DNA of 64,000 nt from Membranipora membranacea (lineage: Eukaryota; Bryozoa; Gymnolaemata; Cheilostomatida; Membraniporidae), in assembly GCA_914767715.1 (NCBI GenBank), contig OU612067.1, forward strand, positions 32,276,162 through 32,340,161, given 5' to 3'. The translations under genes were made by a program, and so were the position numbers. Under the pieces are notes generated by a model. The model saw nothing but the letters and a program-made list of their open reading frames with translations. It was not told where the DNA came from and made no database searches. Shown here piece by piece: positions 41,601-53,600 of this stretch. Position 1 is the stretch's first letter; every line of letters begins with the position of its first letter.

Positions 41601-44600
41601 AGACCATGCTGGTGGGACATTGGTGACTGACATAATTTCATTTTGATCGTGGTGCTCAAATATTCCATTGTTATAGTTGTTACTTGTTCATATTTTGACA
41701 GAGCGATAGGCTTCCTCCGATGCCTGATTCATTTGGACAGCTGTCAACACAACATGACACTAAGTGGGTGGAGCTATTTTCTCATGCTAGAACCGCCCTC
41801 GGATGTCAAGGTCAGATCTCAGCAGCCAATGAATGTGAGAAAGCGTGGGAGAAGGTTGCTGTGATATTTGCAAATCTAAGAGCTAAACAAGCTAAAAGGT
41901 GAATGATATAATTTTCATTTTCTTTATAATGATGTAGATAAAGATTGGCTTACATACAAGGACTCCCAAGAAGCACCATGCAAATAACAGTCTTTGTCAG
42001 CCATAATCGTATCTTTCAAACTGCAACATTGAGATATGTGGGATGAACCAATGATTTTTTGTGAAAGCATACAGCTCTGTCCATTTGTGCCGGGACTGCT
42101 GGCCGTAGCATTGTCGTTCATCGATATTATTGTTTTGTTTCTAGTTTTCCATGTCACTCAGTACAGCAATATTAAATCTTTTGATTTGATTCTGTTTCAG
42201 TAAGAAGCGGTTATATACAGAGCAGTTAGAGAAGATACCACCACATAACTTACCGACTTTACCTCTGGAACATTATAGTCACATCAGGAGATATCTCACC
42301 AGGGTAGGTGTATATTCCCACCAGGGTAGTTGTATTGACATCGACTATACAAACTTTATTTCTAGTTCTAATACTGAGATCTTACTGCTGAGATAGCCTA
42401 TACCCTGGAGGAGCGAATATTAGCTATGGTGAGTGGGGGGAGGGAGGCTGACTTAATCCTAGCTGCCACTAATTTTCCTTAGGTGAGCTGGGGTAGCAGT
42501 TTAATAAAGTTATGATTTTGAGATAGCTAGCAATCCACTTCACTATCTCAGGCATTTGCAAACCTTTTCTCCTGAGAATACTTTGCTCCTAAAGGGTAGA
42601 TATATTTTCTCTCTGACCCTCCTCTATAGACCTTATAACCCCCCTACTTTTTTGTTATAGTTTTATTTACCAACTAAAGCAAGAAATGTGGCTGCATGAA
42701 AAGGCTATGGTGGACACACTTGGTCGTAGATATAATACCAATACAGGATATAGCTAACTTTTCTCTTAATATTTATACAGGCAAGTGACTGTGAGTTACA
42801 TCCTCTTGGTCTGCTGCTGAGGAATCTCGTAGATGTGTTTACTACATCATACTCGGGTACAGGTACCCACCCCCGACTTCTGTTACATGCGAGAGAAGAA
42901 CTTCAGTCTATCACTCACAGATACTATGATGTCATCAGGTATGTGTCTTATAAGACTTTAACATGATTCTGCACAGAAAACATCCTCATGGAGTTGGGCT
43001 GTGGCTGTGACTTCTGACCCCAAAGCATCAACCAAACACTGTTGGAGTGTTCGATACTTGACCGACTAAATTATGTTGAAGTCTTGTAGTCTCTGAACCT
43101 ATAAAAGAGATGAATTTCTTCTGATATACTTCGGGGAGAATTCAATTTACTGTTGGTGTGCAATGTGAATAATATACAATTATAAAACTGAGATAAACAA
43201 ACCACTCAATCACTAATGCAAAAATTTACATTTGTTGCTGCTCTAATTCATTATAATGACAAAGATACACCACTTAGTACCTGTCCTAACCATCCAAGAA
43301 GCGTAACTGCATTATCAATGATAGGTTACTAGGTAGGACTAGGAGCACTGTTATGAATTCACGGATAAGTGGGTTGAAATGAGTAGATACACGCTCCACG
43401 CAATAAAATACCATGAAGAATTCACAAGGTCTCAGTATCAAAGAAAGTCACAGATTTTACTTTACAAAGATATTTCAGACAAGATTAATCACTTAAACTG
43501 CATGAGTAGCTGACTTTATTTGATGTGGGTAGCTACAATCTTAGATAAAGGCGGCCATAAGGCCTCGCAAGGCTTATCTGAATGCAGGCAAACTGGACCA
43601 AACTTGATCTACTGTAACTGCAACCTATATAAAGGCAAATATAGAACAACATATAGACAAATTCTACACCTAACAGTTAAATGAAAATGGCTGACGACAC
43701 AATGGTGTTCTGATAACTGCTATGCTATGTAAATAGACAATGATAACCTTATCTCATCGCTTTGAACTGGTATTCTACTGAAATATAAAACACGTTCATC
43801 ACTTCAGCAGACAGCCGCGGAGATAAATGTGACTGTGGTTATGGCTCGTATCATTTTTGCTTCTCTGCTGATTGCATTTGTACTCTCTATGATTCTTAAT
43901 CATGTTGATGCGGCTTGTCGTGACCAGAACACATGTGATTCATGTACAGGATACGGTAAATCATGTAGGTGGTGTCCGTTAGATCGTAAGTGCCATAAAA
44001 AAGGCTCAGGAGTTGTTCCTGGATTTGGCGACAATCCTTGTACACAGAGTATGAACATCAAAGTTCCGTCAGGTTGTTCTTCTCTGCCGCAAAGTTATGG
44101 GGTGTTTGACCCTGACCTATCATACCAACTCGCGGTTGTATCATCAGTGACATACTACGACCAACCAGATAAATGTTTGAACTACGCCAAAACTGACTTG
44201 CACATTGATGGAGAGTTTGAGGTGCTGGATATGTTTAAAAGAAAATGTGATGACTACATCTTTGACTACAAGCAATGTGCTGCCGCCCTATCAATTTCTC
44301 ACAAAATGAAGTTGACTGTTTTGTCATATCGAGGAACCACACAAAAGGTACAGCTACTAGACGAAATTGTTACAGTCCTTTCGCTACCCAAGTCGCCGAT
44401 ACAAGATGGATCTAAAGCGGAGGTGCAGGACTATTTTTTGAATGCATACACTAGCCTTTCTGGTGCTATTGCCGAATTTAAAAAAGTGATGAAACAGTAT
44501 CCGGACTATAAAGTTGCAGTTACCGGGCATTCCTTGGGAGGAGCGATCGCATCTATAGCCGCCTACAAGTTAGTCTCAGACGGAGTAGTCCCATCCGATA

Positions 44601-47600
44601 AACTCAGCATCTATACTTACGGATCCCCAAGAGTTGGAAATAAGTTTTATGCAGAACATTTTGACAAAACTGTAAATAACAGCTGGCGAGTTGTCCATTA
44701 CAAGGACTGTGTGACCCACTACCCTACCTGCATCGGATCGTGTGTGGCTCAACCAGGATTTGGTCCATATCATCACCGCAATGAAGTTTTCTTTGACTCT
44801 GCCAACATGTATTATTATTCAAACTACACTGTCTGCCACTCTGACGAGGATGCGAAATGTAGCCACAAATACCAGGGCCTTGTAAAAACACTTTACAATT
44901 CAGGGCATTGTGGAAAGAACCACGAGAACTACTACGGAATCAAAATAGGGGACTACTGTAAAAACAACGCAAGATTCATGCCAGCCAACGACAAAGTAGA
45001 GATAGATGATGATAAATGTCATACATATGTGAGAAACAAGAAAGGAGAATGGGTCGACAAAAATTGTGCTGCCTCAAATCAAGGCACGTTTCTAGTTCTG
45101 GCGACGCTTTACATGCTGCCTTTTGTTGGATAGAGTGTCAAATTTAGATCCAATCATTGACCAGTGACGAAGTCCCTGTTATACTATTTTTTTCTTCCCA
45201 TTAAATTTCAGCTATCAGCTGAACAATCTTCTTGGCCTCATAACCAACACTCTCTCTCCAATGTTTTTCTTAATAAATTCTAGTACTTAATGAAACATAA
45301 AGCAAAGAGTAATTTATTACTCCTTAATAAAGACATATCATATTGCAATCTAGTTTAAAGGGCAACCAAGGTTTCGCAGCAATGCATTAATGGGTAGCAA
45401 ATAATGTGCTGGGCAGCATCAGCTTTGTGCATTACGCGATGCAAAACTCAAAGTAGTTGCTGACTCTAAGCCGGGTAACACTTCAGTTTAGAGGAGGTTC
45501 CAAGACTTTGCTGTAATAATTATAGAGCACAGGCTAAATAATAACAGGAACAGGAAACTGCTATGTGGTATTCTCCTTTAGCTGAGTTTGAGTACCTGAT
45601 GGAAGAAATGTTTCACAAGAATTCTGGCTGAATGATCATCCGAATTATATTTTGTCTTTTTCCCCATGCAGAAGGTGCAATCTGCTATTAATCAATGGCC
45701 ATCAATGAGAAGTTGTTTGAAACCTTGGTTGCCCTTTAAGCGCTCAAACGGTGCAAGACGCTGGTAGAGGCATTTCATTATCAACCACTGTTATAATGGA
45801 CCAGTTTCAATTATAACAGTCACTAACTGGTCGTTCACTCATAGCATCATGTTATGCACAATGTCATGCAGATTGTATAGAAAACCAGACTTGCCAACTT
45901 AATTTTTCCAAAATGCTTACAAAAATTTGCAAAATGCTTGGAAATGCTTACAAACTCCAGGGTGCCTTACATGACAAGAAATTGCCCCAAAATTTTTTTC
46001 GCCCTATGCGTGAAAACGGCTTTTATCACAGAACGTAGTCCTTGGTAGCTTAGCAATGCAGATCGCTCAATACTTGTCCTTTTCCCTATGCGTAAGGTGC
46101 AATCTGCTGATAAGCAATGAGAAGTTGTTTGAAACCTAGCCTGTCTTGACAAGACAGGCTATTTGAATCCCTGGTTGCCCTTGAAACACTGGGGCAGGAG
46201 ATCTGAGTAAACCCACCCCAACAAGGAGATGGGCAACTTTGTTACTCTCATTAAATAAAAGTTATAAGTTGACTCAATTGAGACTTGAACAGGTAAAAAG
46301 TCCAAATAAAATCAACACAATTGTTTTCTGAAGGCAAGACCAGAGTTTTAGACCAAGGAGTTACTCATTGTTTAGACCAGCTGTGGGCAACTTGCGGCCT
46401 ATTTGCCAGTGCGGCCTAATTGGTAATATTTTGCGGCCTAATTGCGGCCTTTTGCCTGTAAAAGTTTTTACGCATTAATTTTAATTCCTGTTTTGTTATG
46501 TAGATATACAAGTATACAAAGCACTCTGATATCACAATTTTCATGTATGGTGGCCATTCTGTATTAGGCATTTATAGCTTCGCTTCCAAGGCAATTCTTC
46601 ACAAAAATATCATAACTATGCTGTTGCAAACTACTTTTCAGTGCTTTATTTTCAAATTAACTCAGAACAGAAAAATTGCCTCTTATTTCACAAGCATTTG
46701 CGAAAATTTCCCCCTTGCGGGAGGGCGCTACAGCACCCCTCCGCACCCACCCTGCCCTGTGCCATACACACGAAACACAGGGATATAGTCATGTACACAA
46801 TCAAATCACGAGAAGCATGACACCACAAAACATCGGAAGATTAGATGAACCAGTAACTCTGTTGAGCTTATGTTTCTTGCAATATTTTGCAGTTTATATG
46901 CCTAAATCTGTTATAGCATATCAAAAAGAATTGCCAGAATTGTTACTCCTGTTTCAACTTTAGGCTTGGCAGATATTTTGCGGCCTTTCGAGTTGAAACT
47001 CCATAAAATGTGGCCTTTTTCATAAAAAGGTTGCCCACCCTGGGAAACCTGCGGCCTTTTTGCCGGTGCGGCCTAATGAGTAATCTTTTGCGGCCTTATT
47101 GCGGCCTTTTGTCTAAAAAAAAAATTACTTATTCATTTGTTTTCCTGATGTGGATGTCAAAGCATGCATAGCAGGCTTTGTCATAACGCCACTTTTAAAA
47201 AAAATAAGAAAAAAGTGGGTGACGAGAGTAATGCATACCCCTATGTAAGCACAATCCTTAGTTTGAGTTTCATAATATTTGCCATTCTGCATCATGCATG
47301 TAGTTAGGCTACATACATGTTAACGTATCAAGGGAATTCTCAAGCCATACTTTACAAAACATTATGAAAGTACTAGTGTAGACTACATTTACAAGATCTT
47401 CAATTTGCAAAAAATAACCCAAAACAGTGAAAACAAAAATATCCTTTTGTAACTTTTGGATGTAGATTGCCATCTTACAAGTGCTCAAGAATGTTAGACA
47501 GGCATATATGAAAAATTTCCCCTTGCCCTTTGCTCAACCACTTTTAACTAAGATAAATTGTAAATTTAACTTAATGTCACGAAACTTCAGAAGATAAGAT

Positions 47601-50600
47601 AAATATTAAATTATTTAGTTTTAGCTTATGCAGTCAGCTTTGTAACAAAAAGTTGTCATGTTACAAGTGCTCTGGAATTTTATCTGAAATGTGACAGAGT
47701 TCCTTCATTCGACAAGCCTAATTGAAATTTTCCCCTTGTCCTTTGGCCAAACACATGAAAGATTATAATTGTAGCTTAATGTCACAAAACTTCACAGAAG
47801 ATTAGATAAATATTAGTATTTTGTTTGAGCTCATGCGAGTCAATTGTAAATTTAACTTAATGTCACGAAACTTCAGAAGATAAGATAAATATTAAATTAT
47901 TTAGTTTTAGCTTATGCAGTCAGCTTTGTAACAAAAAGTTGTCATGTTACAAGTGCTCCGGAATTTTATCTGAAATGTGACAGAGTTCCTTCATTCGACA
48001 AGCCTAATTGAAATTTTCCCCTTGTCCTTTGGTCAAACCATAAACATATAAATACTCTAGACTGGAAACTACTGGCTTAGAGCGTCTTCTCTAATTCAGT
48101 GACGCGACGTTACTGCGCTATTCACTTTTTGACTGTAGCGCATAGGCCAGAATAGGAGTTATCTCCACATAAATATAATATGTGAATATAAGAGCTTCTT
48201 ATTCCTAATTATGACCACTAAAACTGGGTATAACCGGCGAAATTTATAGAACATATAGTAATTAAGTATAAAATGTGATCAATATATCGTGCAATCAAAT
48301 ATTGTCCGTGCAATAACAACTTACATTATAGCTGTTTCTGGCCTGAAGAATTTGTATGAAAAATGGTGCATCAACTTTTGAAAATTTGAGGTTTTGCTCT
48401 GCATTTTCACTGAATTAACTGCATCTGATCTTTCCAACTGTCAGACATGTAACCGTAAGATGGATAATACTGATGGTCCTTGAATATGGTTTAATTTGAA
48501 ATGTATTTTGTCAACTAAAGGCTTAAAATCAGAGCTCAGAACACTGAGTCTTTGCTCTTCATATTGATTCAGTGATTTTGCATCATAATATTGTTGAAGA
48601 TTAGCTACTTCTGGATCAATCTTACTGAAACTTTAAACTAGCATAAGCTAAAAATTTTGGTCTAAGATTGACATGGTATTCTTACACATCCCTCCCTTGT
48701 TACACATGTATCAATCTGTGTAAAAATCAACAAATTATAAGCGGTGGAATCTTTCAATAACGTTGAGGGTTTATAATCTCACATATGACCTGGATGTCTA
48801 GTGTTTCCCCAACATTTGGTGGGTATTGAGACTATATTTTTGAAGTAAATTAACTGGCAGAACAACAGGTCTCTTCATCGCAGAGGAAATAAGATTTGAT
48901 AAAATACCACAATTTGACTCACCTTGTGGGAATAATCCGCTGGCTTGTGACAGGACATGAATAAAATATTGATAGAGATAAGTAATTGAACTATTATCAT
49001 GGATGATTTAAATGCAGCCCAGACTGACCCAATCAATCTGAAGAAAAACTTTTGTTAAGTTAAAGACCTTCAAAAATTAAGCAAGATTCTTGTCGATTCA
49101 AAAAATGGCCCAGACTGGCCCAATCAATCACATAAATATTGAGTTAAATGCGCATGCTGTAGAGAAAATAAAAGTGGCTCAGACTTGCCAAATGAATTGA
49201 TAATTTAGTAGCTGTATATTTACCAAGACATATCTTATCAGACATGGCTGAATATAGGGAGGCGTGTCATTTTGGACCGAATCAGAGTGTTTGCATCCAT
49301 TTTCAAAACGGCCTCATGATGAGCGCGGATCCTTACATAACAATTGATTATTTCCCTCACAACGCTGCTTGCATGCTCAGCACAACTGAATAATGAGAGA
49401 TGACCTGACTCTATAATCTTTGATAGACTGTGCAGCCGGGCAAGTTCTGGGAATTTAGGACCCAAACCTGTTTTAAGCAATGATCTGATTACTCTCTCTG
49501 ACAAAAGACACACTCTAAAAACTGCTTCGGAAGGGGTTTTGAGTCCACCACGATTCTTAAGTTTGATTAGTGTCGGCATGTCAACTTCCCTCGCTTTGGC
49601 CACATCCTCGACACAGAGGCTACAGCTTAGTTGCATCGTACTGGTTATGAAACCTCCTATCAGAGAAAGATGTATGCATTGAGTAATTAATATTATATTT
49701 AATCTATTTAAATATGTATTTATATGTTTATGAGATTACCCCGCAGCATGAAAACTTTTATTAAAATTTAAATTTTGCATATTAAGTATTCATAAAAATA
49801 TCCAAAATATTACATCCTTAATCAAATTATAAGGTGTTTGCAAAGTTACCAATGATATTATACATTGTGGATTTACAAAATCGATATTCATTAATGATTC
49901 ACTAGTAAGTTTTCCTATTCTTGGCCAGGTAGCTAAATTTAAACCAGTGAATATTTATATCCTATAGGGTATTGTAGATATGGGTATAGGGTGCGAATTG
50001 CAAATTCTGAGTACCAGCAGCTGGAATCTAACGTTTTCTGTTTAATACATTAGGAAGTCGCAGACGTATGAAAAATCTTCCGCCTTTCCTACCTTAGAAA
50101 ATTTGAATCAGACGAAGCCGCACTCATGTTGTAGACTTAGGTCGCTGGACAACTTTGTAGATCTTGGCTCAATATAGACTATACATAGGTACAAACTGAT
50201 TTGATGCACAGCTTTTTAAATATCCCTCTACCACCACCGTCCTCCGACGGAACAAACTAGTGTTATTGATGCACCATTTTTTAACAAATGTTAAGACTAG
50301 AAACATGCTATAGCATATGTTGCTATGGCACACACAATATTCGATGGCACGATATACTGATCACATTTTATACTTTATTACTATATGTTCTTTAAAATTC
50401 GCTGGTTATACCCAGTTGTAGTGGTCATATTTAGAAATAAGAAGGTCTTATATTCACACATTACATTTAGGTGGAGATAACTCCTATTCTGACCTATGCA
50501 CTACAGAGAAAAAGTGAATAGCGCAGTAACGTTGCGTCACTGAATTAGAGAAGACACTGAGCCTGTATCAAATAGCCAATAGTTTTCAGTCTAGAGTATT

Positions 50601-53600
50601 TATATGTTTATGGGTCAAACACATGAAAGATTATAATTGTAGCTTAATGTCACAAAACTTCACAAAAGATTAGATAAATATTAGTATTTTGTTTGAGCTC
50701 ATGCGAGTCAATTTTTTTACGCAACATACTACAGTTTTTATTGACACATATTCTGATTTCGTTTGTGCAAAATATACAGAGCCAAAATATACCTCACATT
50801 CCAAATTTATGTTTGAAATATGTGTTGAGGCCTTTTGAGCTGAGCCTGCGTAAAATGTGGCCTTTTTCAAAAAAAGGTTGCCCACCTATGGTTTAGACTA
50901 TCAATCAACAATGACAAGATTATGCAAGTAAACTGAAGCAAACACTAAATATGCGTTTTTGATTACCTAATTAGATGAACAGGTGTTTGAAAAACCATAA
51001 ATGCGTACAGCTAGCGGTTTTTTGCGTTTAAAACTCAATTAGTGTCAAATAAGAGTTCATAAACGCTTTATGCGTACAGGTTGGCAAGTATGAGAAAACA
51101 TAAGTAATTATTTTGTGTGCTGAAGGGGCGTATATTCTAAAAAATTTCACTCACTGACTTTTTAGAGATGAGCATAATGATCGGGCGCAGCCCAATCCAC
51201 ACGCCGTAAGCGTGGCGGGGAGGGGCGCTTAAGCGGAAATTTTTGCATATCGGTAGCAAAATAGTGCAAGCAGAGAGGTATTTCAATAGCTCACTGAGCT
51301 GTTGGGTACTTTCAGAAAACAACTCAATAGCAGTAGAAGATTACGATAAAAATGCTCCAGTTATAAAGCACCCATTTGAAAAAAAACTGTCCTTGAATCG
51401 AACCCACAACAATGTTGTGACAGTTATGATTAGGCAGTCGCTCTACACACTGAGCTATTCAGCCATTCACGGATAGCTAGTATACGCCACTGGTGTGCTG
51501 TGCCTATGCAAATGCAAGACAAGTCGTAAAAACTGTTTCAATAACCATCGTTTTAGTGCTAACTTTTGAGAGCCCACTCATGATGGTCATTAAAATCTGT
51601 TGCTAACGACTGAATTGAATCAGTTGCTGCCTTCTAAGTGGGTAAGTTTTCAATAGCAGTCACTATGGTTATTGATTAGTCTCATATAAATTACAGATTT
51701 TAGTGACCAATGCCAGCGACTGTTCTAATTGAAACCGGTTGCTTACAGACCATGGTACAATATTTATCTTAGGAAAAGCTGTATTTGAAGATCTTCCATA
51801 CAAGTACTCAAGTGTCAGCTTTTAAGAAATATATATATATATTTACAAATTGAGATTGTGAAGACCAATTGTGAAGATTGTGAAGATCAATTAGAACAGC
51901 CGCTGGTATTGGTCACTAAAATGATGGTTATTGAATCAGTTTTTACACAACTTGTCTTGCATTTGCATAGGCACAGCACACAAAATAATTACTTATGTTT
52001 TCTATACAATCTGCCATACTGACTCTCGTGATCTGACTGGGCATGTAGATCACTGATAAACTAGGCTATCATTACCACAAAGAGAATGTCGTAAGGCTAA
52101 GTATGTATCATGCGTGACTTGAATTTGCGCATGTGCAAGAACAATGAGTTTAGTCTGGGTTCTAATTGCAATTTTGGTCTGGGGAGATAGGACACCCCCT
52201 GCATAAATTGCCAGTCAACTTTAGCTAATAGTGACAATAGAAGATAACTCTTTCTAACAATTCCGCACGCATTTGTGAGTGTGCCACCAGAGCAGGTAGC
52301 CAATCAGATGGCTTCGGAATTCCGAGACTCAATTTTGCAGAGATCAGCTCATGCCCAGAGCTGAGCATGCGCAGAATGACAATCTGCATGACATTGTGCA
52401 TAACACAATGCTATGAGTGAACTACCAGTTATAAAAAAAAAAAGTGACTGTTATAGTGACTATTATAGTTATAGTGACTATTATAGTCACTGTTATAGTG
52501 ACTGTTATAATTGAAACTGCTAGATAACTTATATAAACTTATAAAAGCTTATAACTGCTAGATAAGAAGGGGAACCTCAAAATCATGATAAATGTTTGAC
52601 ATGTCCTAAATGGAAATTTGTGTAGACTATCTATGTGCCTGTCACAAACCGATAGACAAAGCAAATAACATTCCACTGCTGTCACAAGGCAATGTTAGTG
52701 ATCTACCTTGTGTGAGGTTCAGGGCTACAAGTCCTCATTATGGCAGGCCAAAAACTTCCCATGAATCTGCAAAACACGAAAGACCAGCTCTCAAAAAGTG
52801 AAAGCGTATATTTATAACAGTTACCAACTGTTTGCTAGTTTAAGCAGCTGTGTTGGCTTCATTTCAATTCTAGATGTGCGGTTCTTAGATTCTTACGCTC
52901 GCGTTGTGCCATCTCATGCTAAATATTCATTTCCTAACACATAGGACATTATCTCTATCTACCTGTGGCATATATAATGGACGAAGATACATATACGTTT
53001 CGGTTAGTGTGCATAGGGGTAGCAACCGAGATAACTTTCAAACAGCATGAGAACTCAAGCTACACATTTGCATAACTCAAGCTACACATTTGCAGAATGT
53101 ATATGATTTTTCCCTGTTGTAGAATTTTGTTTCCCGAGCTTCCTTATGAGCACTCAGCACGCCGCGTCATCAGTGAAGTCTTACCAGATAACCTGATCAG
53201 AGCTGAGAGGTCACATGACTCTACTGGTAGCAGCGCTGCTGCTGATGGCGTCATGTCATCAGTAGATGATATACAGTTAGAGATACAAGCAGCCGTTATC
53301 TCAGAATCTCCTCAGCATGCGGTGGAAAGGTGTGTATGTGTGTTATTTATTTGGTAATTTTGTCATAAACATGATTTGTTGTGCTCTGTGTGTTGCGGGA
53401 AAATCTATCAAATATTGAAAAATCTGCACGTAATACTAAAAGGTATGAGAAAAAAATATAGCATTCTGTTGGTCTTCTGGCTTGGTTAAATGGTTGGAAG
53501 ACTTGACTAGAATGTTTATGAAGTCATCATTTATTTTCTCCTCATACTTACTGTGAACAGTTCACTCCTGAGTTATCTCCCCAAATGGCTCAATCCAGTG

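Larger units (their letters stand above)
47546..50711 (+). repeat. 292-bp tandem duplication, second copy split by a transposon
   Basis: The block starting TTGTAAATTTAACTTAATG at about 47546 restarts at about 47838. Copy 2 runs to 48038, is interrupted by the element 48039-50612 plus its target duplication, and resumes at 50621 with ACATGAAAGATTATAATTG exactly where copy 1 continues. Copy 1 thus gives the empty site. Confidence 0.85.
46378..50890 (+). mobile_element. Composite hAT-like transposon, two copies head to tail
   Basis: The left end CAGCTGTGGGCAACTTG and right end GGTTGCCCACCTATG are bordered by perfect GTTTAGAC duplications (46370-46377 and 50891-50898), so the 4.5-kb unit was bounded by one insertion event. 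An internal right end (GGTTGCCCACCCTGG, to about 47039) runs directly into a second left end missing its first bases (AACCTGCGGCC). The second copy contains a 292-bp tandem duplication and the nested 2.6-kb element at 48039. The family matches the element at 39763. Confidence 0.85.
51093..52003. mobile_element. Foldback element with about 90-bp arms
   Basis: The left arm (51093-51122 plus 51501-51558) is the inverted copy of 51914-52003 (from CACTAAAATGATGG to CTTATGTTTTCT) with few mismatches. The left arm is interrupted by the insertion 51123-51492. Shorter inner inverted repeats (51698-51729 against 51886-51916) show repeated foldback structure. Confidence 0.8.
45789..52520. mobile_element. 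Outer inverted repeats around the nested transposon stack
   Basis: The left arm 45789-45873 and right arm 52381-52520 are inverted copies. The shared core covers ACTCATAGCAT...GTTATGCACAATGTCATGCAGATT, then TTATAACAGTCACTA; the right arm has expanded its TATAGTGACTAT motif. The 6.5 kb between them contains all the insertions below, so this pair may be the oldest layer. The exact termini were not found. Confidence 0.6.
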
